DNA of 64,000 nt from Palaemon carinicauda (GCF_036898095.1 NC_090745.1:86482217-86546216), one strand, 5' to 3'. Shown: positions 9,657-22,943, counted from the first letter of the stretch. The notes: generated by a model not told the origin, from the letters alone. Translations and numbers: made by a program.

Positions 9657-10548
9657 TCTTAATCTTTGCAGAAATCTTTTTTTAAGAAGATTCTAAGAGC
9701 AGTTGAATGGCATACCAAATCTGATTTTGCTGAGCATTATCTTGAAGAATCCTGGTATGTTTTTCAAGATTGCTGGATACTAGGTTCTATAGTGGCTGCT
9801 GAGGATGTAGTCTGATAACTTTTTGATTTCAAATAATTTATAATTTTCTTATTTGCATAAAAAGTATTAGTTTTGTTACATGGTGTTAGGATTATTTTAA
9901 TAGGTAACTAATAACACCATTTTGAGACAATCTAGAGTCCTATACCTCAAGTAGATTAGGAAAATAATCAAGTGTCTTATTTCAAACCGTATTTTTAGAC
10001 AGATTGTTACAAACAATCTAGACCAGGTGAGTAGAATTTGTACTCGCGTTGTATTTTAATTAATAAATAGTATCTCTCCTTCACCAGTGTCCCACCTCCA
10101 TAGTGTGGGAGTCAGCAATATGAACATGAGGGGAGATTCATAAAAATAAAGAGAGATTAGTAATAAATTTTTTTTGTTTTAATACTCGCCTGATATTCTA
10201 TACAAGCCCATCCTCCTCCCCACTGCCTCATATTGTCAAGAGGATAGGGAATAGTTTTAACTTTTAGATTGAAAAAAAGAGCCTTTGGCACATCACTGTC
10301 TCACTTCTTGCTATTAATTGCTAGCGTTTCAGTACTTGACCAGAGGCCTGTGTTTATTTAAAGGAAATGCATTTTTGTTTTTAATTTCAAGGGTAAATAT
10401 CAATAAACCAAGCTTCAAGAAATAACACATTTTATAAATAATAAAAATTCTGTTTTTGGTTCCAAATATGAACATCAGGTCATTATAGAAATAACACATT
10501 TTATTATTAAAGTTCCATTATTGGATCCAAACATGTGTTTATTTTCAG
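9657..10548. other. OPA1 upstream intron sequence, mostly unassigned
   Basis: AT-rich sequence follows the LINE tail. A short open stretch at 9677-9752 is bounded by an acceptor-like TTTGCAG and a GTATGT donor, but its translation does not match the OPA1 residues expected before the next exon. Around 10080-10250 a cluster resembles decayed DIRS-type terminus sequence with GATATTC/GAACATGAG motifs. Nothing else is recognised. Confidence 0.4.
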
Positions 10549-10642
10549 GTGGAATGTAATGACATTGTTTTATTCTGGAGGATCCAGCAGATGATCAAGA
10601 TTACTGCTAATGCTCTTAGACAGCAAGTTATGAATAGGGAAG
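10549..10642 (+). CDS. OPA1: OPA1 dynamin-like GTPase, antepenultimate coding exon
   Basis: OPA1 is the inner-membrane dynamin-family GTPase that fuses mitochondrial inner membranes and shapes cristae. This exon follows a TTTTCAG acceptor and encodes [20 protein letters not shown] and then [11 protein letters not shown], which matches the C-terminal helical (GED/stalk) region of animal OPA1. It ends at a GTAAGA donor with one base of a split codon. The exon joins in phase to 16433-16543, giving an Ala-Arg-Arg-Leu junction as in other OPA1 proteins. Upstream exons, including the GTPase domain, are not found in the window and are presumably to the left. The identification rests on recalled family sequence, not on an alignment. 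Confidence 0.9.
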
Positions 10643-12004
10643 GTAAGAGTTTATGCATGTTTTTGCTTAAGAAATGCATTTATCAGCTTAGAGGAAATCT
10701 CAAAATAATACATGGCCTTTACATTTTTAACTAAATAAGGACTCTGAGAGTGCAGACCTCCGCCATGGCAGCTTATTTCTAGAAACCAGCTTGCTAGAAT
10801 CAATTTAGACTGTAGGCGTATTTGAAGTATGTCTGACAACCATGTGTGATGTACAGGTTTGCGGACCAGGCCCCAAGTCCACAGCTTAAAAATAACCGTC
10901 TGTGTTATAAATCTTTGCTCGACCTTGACCTTTGATCTAGGACTTTCAAAATAGAATAATTTCCACGTGTCAATATAGAAATTAATCCCTGAAAGTTTCA
11001 CTTCTCTAAAATGTTGTAGCCAGGAAGTTGTTCACAGGTAAACAGGAGCAAAAACGCAACTTCCTCCCAACTTCGTTGGCGGAGATAATTATAACTGTAT
11101 TCTTTAATTTCTCAAACTACATTTTTTTTTTAAGATCACTGACTATGATATAACTAACGCTAAGAGGTATCTTAGTAATCTAGCCTTTCTGATTTCCTAT
11201 GGGTACAAAACTATTCTTGGGTAAACACACTCCATTCTTGATTACTGTACTGCTTACCAATAATTTCCTTTTATCCATTAGTTAATTTTGTTCATGATAT
11301 AGTGCTTCTTGTTTCCTGAAATATTATTATGTCTATGAACCTCCCCTGATGTTCATATCATGCAGAAGCTTGGTATGTTTATATTACCCCTTGAAGATAT
11401 TTGAAAAGATTTTTGGAGTTACACTACATACTGTAGTGTAAAAGTATTTATAGAGTTTGTGTTTTGAAAAAACTTGGATAGAATGGGTTTATGGTAATCA
11501 TAAGATAATTTTATCTCTATTGCATGAATTCAGAAATAAAAATTAATGTAAGACAAGAAGTTTGCCACAGGTTTTTCATTCCTTCTTGACCAGGGGAAGT
11601 GGTTGTAGTTCAAGGGATAGTTTATCTTGTCTAGTAAGAACCGTTCAGTATTATTTGGAAGATTCTATGAGCATTTGAGGTAATGTGCCTAATTTGTTTT
11701 GTGGGGCTTGAATTACAATGTGACTTCTGACCAAGAATGCAATATCATTCAGTATTACTGTTTGATTACAAAAGATAGTTGTGAGTAACCAAAAGTCAAT
11801 AAGAATTGGATCCAATATAATGAAAGATTTGAAAACTAGGTTCAGGATATAAGGCATAGTGCTACCCTACAGCTACTTTTAATTTTATTGTCAAAACTTT
11901 TTATTTGAAAAGTGTTTAAAAAGCCCCTCAGTCGATACCAAATCTTTATTCATTAAAACTTATCTAGAGTCCTGGTTTGTGTTAAAATTTTTGGGCTTTA
12001 AGGC
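10643..12004. other. OPA1 intron, unassigned repeats
   Basis: Intronic AT-rich DNA. Around 10430-10480 and 11330-11350 there are short stretches with GAACATCAGG or CCTGATGTTCATAT, resembling decayed DIRS-type termini. No coding potential is recognised. Confidence 0.4.
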
Positions 12005-12540
12005 CAATAGGGCCTGCTGGGGATATGATCTGATCGTGCTCCTACACCTAATGACACAAATGGCCTCGGTTAGATTTTGCCAGTCGTCTTTATCTTTGGC
12101 TTTTAAATCAATACTTCTCCATTCATCATCTACTTAGGGCTTAATAGTCCTCAGCCATATAGGCCTGGGTCTTCCAACTGTTCTAGTGCCATGTGGAGCA
12201 CAGTTGGAAGTTTGGTGAACTAATCTCTCTAGGGGAGTGCAAAGAGCATGCCCAAACCATCTCCATCTACCCCTCACCATGACCTCATCCACATAAGGCA
12301 CTTGGGTAATCTCTCTTATAGTTTAATTTCCAATTGTCCTGCCATTTAACTCCTAATATTTTTCTGAGAGGTTTGTTCTCAAATCTACAAAAACTGTTGG
12401 ATATTATTTCATTGTCATACCACGACTCGTGTCCATACAGTAACACCGATCTCACTAAACTGATATATAGCCTGATATTTATATGTAATTTCAGGTGATT
12501 TGATTTAAATATTTTACTTAACCTAGACTTACGAAGCAAT
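12005..12540 (-). pseudogene. LINE reverse transcriptase C-terminal fragment
   Basis: On the minus strand, frames read SLVRSVLLYGHESW and FENKPLRKILGVKWQDNW. Further along, a broken frame reads a block with RWRWFGHA and GRPR. These are typical post-RT C-terminal motifs of RTE/Jockey-type LINE proteins. Several stops and frameshifts are present. The fragment is about 540 bp and lies antisense within the OPA1 intron. Confidence 0.75.
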
Positions 12541-14920
12541 ATAACTTATGCAGCACATTGTTGTTGGATGCTGGCAAGTTTCATAACTTTACAAGAGGCC
12601 TTAGTATATAGGTGGGAAAGAAAACATAATTTATTCTTATGTAGATACAAACTTCCGAGTCATTTACTTGTGGTTACTACTGATGATGTTTTCTACTACT
12701 GGCCAATCAAAATTTTGGTTGATCGTGTCATGATTTGTGCTGGATAAACGTAGGTCATGCACAAGGAGCAAGCGGGAGATTGATTACCGTGTCTCCTCAC
12801 AACACTGCTGGTCAGGAATTGAGGAGATTATTCTCTCTCTCCCTCTATAATCGAGCCTTTCACATTCATCTTGTTTACCTTTTATGTTTAGTTCACTTGA
12901 CATGTGTTTTTTTCTTAATTCACAGTCATTTGAGTGAATATTCATTAACTATGAGTTATGGCTGAGTGCTCATGTCCAGTAAATATCAGTATTTGTTTTT
13001 TTGCCCAGGATGGGACAGCAACTATTGGGGCATCCTTATGAGCCAGATGTTCAAGAGAATCTCCATGTAAATACTGTAGGGAGTGAACTCCTCTTAATGG
13101 GAAGGAATATTTTCTTGTTGCCAGAAACTTTAAAATGAGATTTCCAGGTTGCCAAGTCTCCCCTAAGAGGGCTGGAGAAAATTTCTTTCTATGCGGCGAG
13201 AATCTCCCTTTAGTTTTTTCATCAGAATTGAAAACATTTTCTTATGTCCAGGACGGACCTTAGAGTTGAGCCTGTCATTTCACCCTGTACTAAGGCAGCC
13301 TTATTGGAAGATTCCGATTACCAGTCTCCAGCTGATATTAATGAGGAAGGCCTGTCTCGTACGCCTAGGGTTCCTTGGCATAAAGCTCCTCCAAAGAGCA
13401 GCCGGAATAAATCAAGGGATTTATCCTATCTCTACTATGAGGGTAGTTGGACCGCTTCGGCTGTGTCCCCCCACAAGAGATGACAGCTACGTCCCCCCCC
13501 CCCCCCAAGAGATGACAGTGCCACATCAGCTGCATTCCCCCATAGGAGTTGACAGTGCCTTCATGCTCAAGCAGGCCTCACTTTCTAAGCCAAATAATGC
13601 TGTGAAGTTAAGTGTAACTATTCCTGCCTTACCAAGAATTTCTTACAACTCGTCCCAAGGTATTCCCCGCAAGTAAAGATCATATTCTAGTTTTATGCTT
13701 GAACTTTTCTCTGCAATGCATTGAGGTTGAGACATCCACCCTAAAAAGTTTGGGTGGTGGCCTGAATAATGGCGACACGGACATGATTGATGAGCATAGA
13801 ATGATCGTCTGCTAAGGGGGATTCCCCTAAATGTATTATGAAAGGTGAAGATAGGAAAGAAGACTTTTTACCCTATGGCTGCGATGGAACTCTGGTCTGC
13901 CTTTAGAGTCAACTTGACCAAGAGGCATATATGAGGCCTGCAGCAGAGACGAAGCAGAGGCTTTTCAGTCGATAAGTCGTTTGCTTGTAATGTACTGAAT
14001 CTGGGTAAAGTACTTCATTCGGCTGAACATGTTGAACGGGAAAGAGGTTTACCCCGGCCTACCTCCTTCTCCTTATCTCATCAAGTCTGGAGAAAGGAAG
14101 GACGTTCGAGACAAATTAGGCACGGCGCATGCCTTATAACCTTAACATTTGCATTAATGCTAAGCCAACTGAAAGCGCGAGCCGACCCAACAGAAGTCAA
14201 CCCTCTTGGAACTTCTGTTGGTTTCAGAGATGCCTCAAGCTACAGGGATTAGGAACCTTATCTTTCACCTAGGAAAGATGACAGTCTTCCCTAGAGAAAC
14301 CTGTCACTGAGGAAAAGTTAGAAACTGGATTCAGTTGCAAGCATAGAATCCCAAACTCATTTATGGCCTAAATTCTTGAAACACTAAAGAGATGTTAAAC
14401 CTATTTATCATGCAGGTTTTAGTATCAGAGAATTCTCTTAGAGTCAGCAGGTCCCCTGGATTACCACTTCTGGCCCTGTCTGAGCAGAAAAATTTACCCC
14501 CTTTGGGGCCTTTCAGAGCTCATTACCGTACTCAGAGAACTTGGCTAACAGTGCCATCCGCTCAAACAGAGGACATAGTTAACTCCCCGTTAACACGATG
14601 GTTATGTTCCTGGAGAGGTCGTGTTAACGGAACATAATTTCTCTATAAGAAATAATGGTAATGGTGGTTGTTACCTTCCTGGACATTGGAAAAGTCTGTC
14701 TATTTTGGGATTTTATTGCTATGAAACTTGAAAAAACACATTATTGATATATTTGAAGGTCACTGAATCGATAATAAAAGAACACATTCTTACTCTACTT
14801 ATATTTATTTTACAGTAAAATAAGTTATTACCCATGCATATTCACATTATGACGCATTAGGCTGCTCTTATCACCACTGTCGGCCGCTTGCCTCGCTCCT
14901 GTCCCCAACTTCACCCCCTC
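12541..14920. other. OPA1 intron, possibly a decayed retroelement
   Basis: No confident gene. A stretch at 13191-13676 is open in two frames and relatively GC-rich for an intron, with a poly-C run (about 13488-13506) and a repeated AAGAGATGACAG motif. Its Ser/Pro-rich translation recalls the gag-like ORFs elsewhere in the window. Positions 13880-14330 have weak similarity of style to the gag region of B1. I cannot assign either firmly. Confidence 0.3.
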
Positions 14921-14927
14921 CCCTCAC

Positions 14928-15260
<333 letters not shown>

Positions 15261-15269
<9 letters not shown>

Positions 15270-15439
15270 GAGTATATTTATTATACTGTATTCAAAATAT
15301 ATACAAAATTAAAATTGGAGTAATTACTCAAAAGTGTCACTATTTGTGAATTGTATATTTTATGGGGACTTTTGAGTGATTACTCCATTTTTAATTTAAT
15401 ATGTATTTTGAATATATATCAAATGTACGCTGGCATCAC
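15261..15439. repeat. Foldback (MITE-like) element
   Basis: The segment is an imperfect palindrome. Its outer ends are GTGATGCCAG (15261-15270) and CTGGCATCAC (15430-15439), and the inner arms both contain a GGAGTAAT(T/C)ACTCAAAAGT core. The left terminal 10 bp coincide with the end of the third 54-bp unit of the adjacent compound repeat. Confidence 0.75.
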
Positions 15440-15714
15440 TAACTTCTATTAGATTGACTATGTTGACGATATGCTAAACATATCTTGCGACTTTTTGCTT
15501 TCAGCATTTAAAGAACCTCCTAATTACTGTACAAGCAGAGGAGAGTTGCAGGGCTGCATTATTTGGAGGGGTAAATGGAGAGCGTGGTTTGTAAACAAAC
15601 ACCGCTTCTTGTTTTACATATGGTGACGTCATTGCTACAATTGTTTTGGAGACTTGAGTTAGCGTTACCAGTTTGTTAGATCTCAAATTTCCTTGAGAAG
15701 GGTGAAAAAACAAC

Positions 15715-16024
15715 TTAACCATTTACCCCCAGGCTCTTTGGAAATTTCCAACCCTTAACCCCCAAGGGGTTATTTTTTCCCCAGCACATTTTGCAGTATA
15801 TTTTTTTAAATTGCTCTAACAGCCTTAATTTTTGTCATAGAGAGGTCAGGTTGGTCTCATTCTCTTGGAAAATGCCTGATTTTTTTCAAAAAATTATCAA
15901 AAATATGAAAAAAAAAAATGTTATAGCATTTTTTTTTTGCAAGGACGTACCGGTATGTCCATGGGGGTAAAGGGATGAGTTTTGTGAAATGTACCAGTAC
16001 GTCCTTTGGGGGCAAAAGGGTTAA
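15715..16024 (+). mobile_element. TTAA-bounded MITE (piggyBac-like), copy 1
   Basis: This 310-bp non-coding element starts and ends with TTAA. Its terminal inverted repeats read TTAACC-x-TTTACCCCC and, at the other end, AAAAGGGTTAA. Inner GGACGTACCGGTA motifs are also inverted. The same element occurs in opposite orientation at 54758-55064. The TTAA boundaries and CCCTTT ends suggest mobilisation by a piggyBac-type transposase; that is inference. Confidence 0.8.
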
Positions 16025-16432
16025 TCATGAGCTTGAATGAAAATAGAAAAACCATGATTGGTTTTTTTTTTCAATGCTTAATATTTTATTCATGGTGTAG
16101 CATATATTTGTATCATGCCTGATAAAAAAAACACCTATCGTAGTGGGAAAGAACAAAAGTGAAATTATTTTCTTCTGGCAACACTGACTTCAGTAAGCAA
16201 GTAGCAGACGACAAGCGCACAGTATTTCTGCGCCATCTGTTGCAGACGAGCGCTATTAAATCCGGCAAATGCTCACAGAAATCCAAGCGACGTTCCTGAC
16301 TTCCCTGTACTATCATTAATATTAACTACTAATGTCAAAATCTTTTTTTATGGTCAGATTATTTTAGATAATTCCCAATCATATAGGTTGTCTACATGCA
16401 AAGTAAAGGGTAAACTTAATGGTATTTTGCAG

Positions 16433-16543
16433 CAAGAAGATTAGAAAAGGATATTAAAGAAGTATTAGAAGAATATGGATATGACCCCGAGAAGAAAGTA
16501 CAGCTTCTTACAGGAAGACGGGTCATGCTGGCAGAAGAGCTAA
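16433..16543 (+). CDS. OPA1: OPA1, penultimate coding exon
   Basis: The exon follows a TTTTGCAG acceptor. It contributes two bases of a split Ala codon and then encodes [20 protein letters not shown] and [16 protein letters not shown], ending with one base before a GTAAGT donor. These residues match the conserved C-terminal coiled helix of OPA1. The preceding (10549-10642) and following (17083-17147) exons keep phase. The intron before it is 5.8 kb and filled with repeats; the intron after it is 539 bp. Confidence 0.92.
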
Positions 16544-17082
16544 GTAAGTATTGACTATGTTAGAGTTGTAATAATCTGTTTTGACCAAACATAATGGAGA
16601 ATAAAACATTGTATTATAGAAGTTATTTTCCATGGAACTGTGACCAGATTCTGGAATAATCTTCTTAATCTGGCAGTAGATTTGGTTGAATTTCAGAAGC
16701 TCAAACTATGTTGCAAATGCTTTTATTGTTGAACAGGTTGATATCAGTATACTGTAGTGTATTAAATATGATGTAATACTTTATTAAAAAAAATTGTGTT
16801 GGCCTTAGGAGTTAAACAATCTCTAGATAATACAGTAATAATGATAATAGAGATTACTTTTACATTCAACCGCTTATAATAAAAATGTTTAAGTTGGTTA
16901 TCTTAATTTATAATTAAAAAAAAAATTGGAATAGACAAATTTGAAATCATAGCATATCATTAATTAGTAATGAGAAATTTCTCTGCCTCGAATATCACAT
17001 TGAAGTTTGCCACACTCTTATCTTGATATAGTTGCTGTGAAACAAAAATTTTGTTGATTCTAAAGGTTATATATCTTTTCAG

Positions 17083-17147
17083 AACGAGTAAGACAAATTC
17101 AAGAGAAACTTGAGGAATTTATCCATGCCTTAAATGCTGAAAAATGA
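17083..17147 (+). CDS. OPA1: OPA1, terminal coding exon
   Basis: After a TTTTCAG acceptor, two bases complete a Lys codon, then RVRQIQEKLEEFIHALNAEK is followed by a TGA at 17145-17147. This is the characteristic C-terminal end of animal OPA1. The short exon keeps the reading frame from 16433-16543. No coding sequence follows, so this is the 3' end of the gene. Confidence 0.92.
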
Positions 17148-19080
17148 GTAAGTTTTGTAACACTCTGGTAACAAAAACTAGTCTTTATATTTTGCTCCCA
17201 TGGAAAGATATAATTTTCCATTTGAAATATGTATGTTTTTAGTAACACGATAAGTAAGCAAAGGGTACAGAGAAAAGAGAAACCATAAAAAACCAAAACT
17301 TTATCAGTGGACCACTGAAAACCTCACTGGTATACTGGTTCTACTTAAATTTAGAACCATGGCTGGAAATCAACACTTAAATATACATGCAGATGTTCGA
17401 GATCTGATTCTTAACATTGGAGTCTTGAGCTGTCTATATTCAAGATGATTATCAGGGTTTATTTAATAGTTTTGTTAATAAGCTTTGCATTTTAAATATA
17501 AAAATGTTTAAGTAATTTGTGAATTTGGACTCAAAATATTAAGATTTTAATTTTTTTTTACATGGACTTCAAAATGTTAAAAAATTTCATATTTTATGTG
17601 TCTTAGAAGGAAGTAAATTTTAATTGAAAGGTAGATGTATATTTTAAATTTTTAGGTACATGATAAAATTGGATGATATAACTTTTTCCAGTAATTTATT
17701 TATAACTACTGCAGCAAAAATTCTAAAAATATAATTTTCCTGCTATTTATCAAAAGTAAAAGGTTGCTATATCAAAAGAATTAATATTGCTCAGTATTTT
17801 TTTAATATCACAGTACATGTATTAGGTTTTTTATATTTTAAGTACTGTATTTCCATTAGTTAATGTTTATGAAAGTGGGACTTTTTCAATTTGAAAGATA
17901 TACTTACTTAATTCAAGGCAAATTTTATTTGCATTATGATAATTCTTCAAATGCTATAGGCTTTTAACAACCTCGTAATGTTAATTTATTTTGATCAGCT
18001 TGAAAATGTGAAGAACATTATATTGATTCTGAATATTTATGTACACACACATCTGTTCTAAAAACATATATGAGTTCTTTCAACATACAGTACTATTAAC
18101 CTGATTGACTTTAGTTTTCTCCTAGAATTGCAATACATTATTTATACCTATAGTTTTTTCAAATAAATGAAGGGTAGTCTTATTTTTGTGGAGCAATATA
18201 CAGTAATTTCAAGGTAATGTCTGATTCTGACAGCTATAGTCTGTAATTGTGTCTTCAGGAATTAATAATGAAAATGCTGATAAAATTTTGCAAGTTACAA
18301 AGTTAGTGTCTGGTATAATAGTGTAATGATGATACTCTAGATTAATATAATTTTTGAGGAGCATTATTGCTTTAATGACCATATGAGTTTGAATACTCAT
18401 ATATTTTAGAAGGCTGTGCTTTTCTTTTTACTATTGCTAGTTTTGTATATTGCCTGTATGAGGACGTACATAACTTATATTTATATTTTGAGCTGTAATT
18501 CTGTTTATCTCTTTTTTTTTTTTAATTATACTTTATTTTTTCTATTGATTACTTTATTTTCCATAGAGCATTATTGTGAACGTTGATAACAACTAGTATT
18601 TATATTTCATGTATAATTTGTAAAGGAAGACTAGTCAAATGATGCCATGGTATTCACTTGGAAAAAATTCTTTCAAGGCTGATATTTGTAGTAAAATTAA
18701 AATTATTTTATAATTGGTGTAATAATATTAAGCCATGTGAATTATTGAAGGTAAATTCAAATTATGTACAGTTATTCTTAAGCTTCTTGAAGAGCTTATG
18801 AGTAAAGTTATTTTTTGTCTGTGTACATATATATATATATTTAAAAGAATTCTTGTTGAATTATTTTCAATGTTGCTGTAGTGCATAATTTCTATGATTA
18901 CTGTATCTATGAGCTGCATTGATATTTGTTCTTCATCACAATATGTAAATATTTTATATTAATATTTAGTTTTAAATCATAAAAAAAGATGGGAATATCT
19001 GTAACAGGATGCTTTTAACACTTCTGTAATCTTTATATTGAATACTTTAAAATTTCACATAGTATGCATCCTGTATCTGC
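17148..19080 (+). other. Probable OPA1 3' untranslated region and downstream sequence
   Basis: Strongly AT-rich sequence contains no ORF of note and no recognised repeat except a short (TA)n at about 18828-18840. An AATAAA at 18162-18167 is a candidate polyadenylation signal, but the actual cleavage site cannot be fixed from sequence alone. Confidence 0.4.
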
Positions 19081-19579
19081 TCCTCATAAATACAAACCCT
19101 TGTCCTTTAATAGGGAGTATGTTTACAGGTTGGCTGAAACTCGGCTGTTAAAGTTTATGACAAGGTGTTAGTACTTACTGGTGGGGGAGTGACTCCTCCC
19201 CCCAGTGGTACAGAGTACCCACTGAGTTTTCAGCTGCCATAAATTACAGATGTATTCCTTGCAATGCCAACTGGCCATTTTAATTATTTTTTTTCCAGTT
19301 TAGGGTTAGTAGTTCATTTTGTGCAAGGGAATTTAAGGAAGCCTGAAGATTTTCCTAATGACTGTGGCTGAGTGAGTTTCTCTATAACCTGCCAATGTAA
19401 GCTTAGTTCCTGTTTAGTATTTCTGATGCTGTTTTATTCTCTTGCTAGTGTGAACTAGTAACAATGATGTCATCATAAATGAGGAATGAAACATCCTCAA
19501 TGGAAGTAGAACTTCAATAGAGGATCCACTCATTCATCTGAGTTAGAAAACACTGACTGTCAGAAGAAAAAAAGAACTT

Positions 19580-21430
19580 TGTTTCAACACGGAAACTTGC
19601 CTCGAACTACTCTCTTAGGAGCACCTGGAATCTCCTCTCATCCGACCAGAGTTTTGTGTAATTTACCCTACTTCCATTTTCTGTGAGAGCTAACCTCAGG
19701 CGGAAGGATACGTGCCCTGAGGCTAGGCCCGGGTTAGGGAGCGTGCTAGCTTGGGTATCGACCCTCAGTAAGTTCTCTGGTCGCATCGCGATATCATCTC
19801 GACGCTCTCCTTATCTCAGTGCGACTCTTTGTGTCCCCAACTCCTTTGTGTCCCACGTGGTATCCCTGTGCTTTCCCTTTGTGTCCCTGTGGTCTGTTTG
19901 CAATCAAGCTCTCCTACTGGAGCACCACCTCGTCTGTTCGCAATCATATGCTCTTACAGAAGCACCATCTCGGGTGTTTGCGATCACACGCATCCACGGG
20001 ATCGGCACTTCACCTGCTTAAAATCACGAGCTCTTAATAGAACGTTTCTTCACTCGCTCACTCTTACGGGATCACCAAAACACCGTCTCACGATCATTTG
20101 CCCCCAAGGGAGTGCCATCTTTCCTGTTCACCTCAGAATTTTGCCACGGGTTGGGTCGTACACTGATATCACAAATCTTACAATATGGATACCATGATCG
20201 GGAACCTTATGATCATGTGCCACAATCACATAACTTATGATAGGTTACCGTGATTGGATCTATAGTTGTTCACTGTGATCGATACTGTATTTTTGTGAAC
20301 AACAATTGGCAAACTTATGACAGGTTAACTTACTATCAAGAATCATGTGATCTTGAACAACAATCTGAGGTTATGCTTCTGCCTCAAGGGTTCATCACCT
20401 TTGAGTCACTCCAGAGAACTAGTTCACCCATTCTTGTTATCTGTTCCTTCTCAACACTCCTACTGTAGAAGAGGAGGAGGGATAAACAAAGCACAGGATG
20501 AAAAATCTGGCATAGTCACTTGAGACTTGAGCTAATCTTTCTGCATGTTTTTTGTGGGAGTAGCAGCAGCACTATACAAAAAAAAACCCAAGCCCCAGGA
20601 AGGATTTTTGGTAAACAGTACAGTATACCTCATGCTTCCAACACTTGGTCTTGTATAAGACCGAGCACGAGTGGTACGGGTCGGGGATGTTGATAGACAC
20701 CCTCATCTCTTTCCTACCTCAGTACGTTCCTGAGAGCCTTTAGTGACACTATCATGTGAGACTTTCGAAGCATTGACATTATAGCTCAATCTAGATATTC
20801 CCACTCGGAGCTTGATTCATTACCAAGTTTTCCTCATTACCAAGTTTTCCCAGGTGGCAAAATCTCCAATCTCAGTTGTGTTTGAAACATTGGAACAGGT
20901 GATTTCTTAATTCTGATCTCAGCACTTGTGGAAGCACCGAGATGCCCCATCATGTGCTTCCAGTGTCAAAAAGGATCCACTCCAACCAAGTTCTTGTGTA
21001 TTTAATTGAGGAAAGAGGTACCATAGAAGACTACCCTTAAGGCCGCTTAATACTATTAAGTAGTTCCAGCTTCCTCTGCATAATTGAATTCCTTACACAA
21101 ATGATTGATAGCGTCCTAGTTTCTTGGCTTTTTACAAACACCCTCTCTAATCGATCGAACCAGTGACGGTAGGGACCCAGGATGGCTCCTCGAGTGTGAG
21201 GACACGATGTCATGACTTCCGAGTCCACTGACATGGTATGTACTTCCATGGCCAATCTCAAAGCAACGCAGAGGTTCAAATCATAGCTAAACACTTGATC
21301 CGATCAGTAACTACCAACAGATTCCAGCCAAGCTGAAAACCTACTCATATTAAAGGATTCAGGTTTATATAGTTAGGAAAAATACATATTACTTTTTACT
21401 TTTAAAATTTGTGATTTACATTATTGTGAG
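19580..21430 (+). mobile_element. Deleted non-autonomous relative of DIRS element B1
   Basis: The left part (about 19590-19890) closely resembles the left ITR and 5' region of B1 (22950-23290), including the TTTTGTGTA(A/G)TTTACCCTA stretch and repeated TTTGTGTCCC. The right end (about 21370-21420) matches B1's right terminus, GTTAGGAAAAATACA followed by AAAATTTGTGATTT. No RT or recombinase lies between. Positions 19885-20130 hold about six diverged 40-bp repeats. I infer an internally deleted or satellite-like derivative; the middle is not recognised. Confidence 0.55.
19885..20130. repeat. Diverged 40-bp tandem repeat
   Basis: Units of about 40 bp contain TGTTTGCAATCA-like starts at 19893, 19933, 19973 and 20013, continuing less clearly to about 20130. 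It lies where a gag-like region would be expected in the B-type derivative. Confidence 0.7.
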
Positions 21431-22943
21431 TTTCAATTTTTCAGGAGCATGACTGCTAATGGGTGACAATTTAATATTGAATAAAAAATACTCTCTGCTT
21501 AACCCTTCTTGCGATGTCTTGTTTTTTTTTTCATAGTTGTCATTCATATATTTGATTTGATTAAATAATATTAATTTTCAACACTCATTTCTCAGAATTC
21601 ATTTGATATTTATAAAGTTGCCTGTATCATAACTAGTAAATGCAATTTTCTTATTATTATTGTACAGGGTTTTTAAAAAAAATTACATGTTAAAAATTGA
21701 ATTAAATGAAGATAACATTTCCTTTATATAATATTCCAAGTGATTACTTTCTGAAAATCAAGAGGTGAAAACATGTCACTCAGATTTTGAATGAAAAAAT
21801 GCTGTATTTTTATAGTTCACTTATTTAACAATCTTCTAATCCATAAAATTTGCTCTTAAGATGTCAAGCAAACAATTTTGTAAATATCAACTAAAGTTAT
21901 GAAAATGATTTATTATTAGATTAACCCTACCCTTGGGATCATTTAAAAATATTACATCAGTTTAAAATTGGGAGTACAATAGCATTATTAATAAAATAAT
22001 TATTACATGAATAGTAAAGTAAAAGATTTATTTTAAAGAAATTTACTATAGTAAAACTTTCTTATTCATTAGCTCATTGAGCAAGCATGCACCTGAAAAA
22101 CAAAAGTGCAGATAAATATTGCTGTAGACATATTTCACAATATAAGTGCTGCTTACTACAGTACAATACTGTGTATCTACAGAGGCAATTCCATATTATG
22201 ACAGTACTGTAACCATATTTGGTGAGCTACATTTTGCTGGTGAAAGTGGCACAAAATCATGTACAGTGTTCATCTAGTTGTAATATAATTTTTGAATTAC
22301 TCAATAATAATGACATTATTATTTCAACCTGACAATTTTTTATAACAAGTTCCTTAGATAATCTTTTCAAAGATAAGAACTTGCATATGCTATAAATAAT
22401 TTTTTTTTTTTATATGGAAAATTAAAATTTGTACATTTCAAATTGCTTAGCACATTAGTTTGCATCTCTTGTGCTTAGTGGTGATTAGATTTTATCAAAA
22501 AGTTGCTTAAAGTTATTGACTGTGCAGTGTTTCACTTCAATTTTGTGGATTTAATGCTCTATTCTTAGCCAAGAAGTTGGTTATAATCTTAATTACAGTG
22601 ATGATCTTGCAGTGAATGATATAAATTCACTAAAGTTTTGTATTTCATTCACTGATTTCCCTTTCATGTCATAATTAACTGATAGATAATTTTCTCGCAC
22701 TTTCCATCAACTGATTTTGCTACTTCCCGAGAGCTTGATATGTGCATGTGTTTGAATCGGACAAATTTGAAATAGCACGTTCTATTAGCAAGAAGAAAAC
22801 TCATTATACGCACTACTATATACAAAACAACAAGAGGTCAAAGACTGCTGATGACTAATCTGCAAGGTCGGTTTATATCAATTGCTTGGATATTTGTGAT
22901 TCAACCAATTTTTTAATCTAGTATTTACAGTATTTAAATAAAT
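21431..22943. other. AT-rich intergenic sequence, nothing recognised
   Basis: The stretch between the B-type derivative and B1 has no open frame of interest and no repeat I recognise. Confidence 0.5.

Noticed and set aside
9677..9752. Possible upstream OPA1 exon with acceptor and donor-like sites
   Set aside because: The translation (KSFFKKILRAVEWH...) does not fit the residues that precede the VECNDIV segment in OPA1 proteins. It directly follows the LINE tail and may be chance or part of another sequence.
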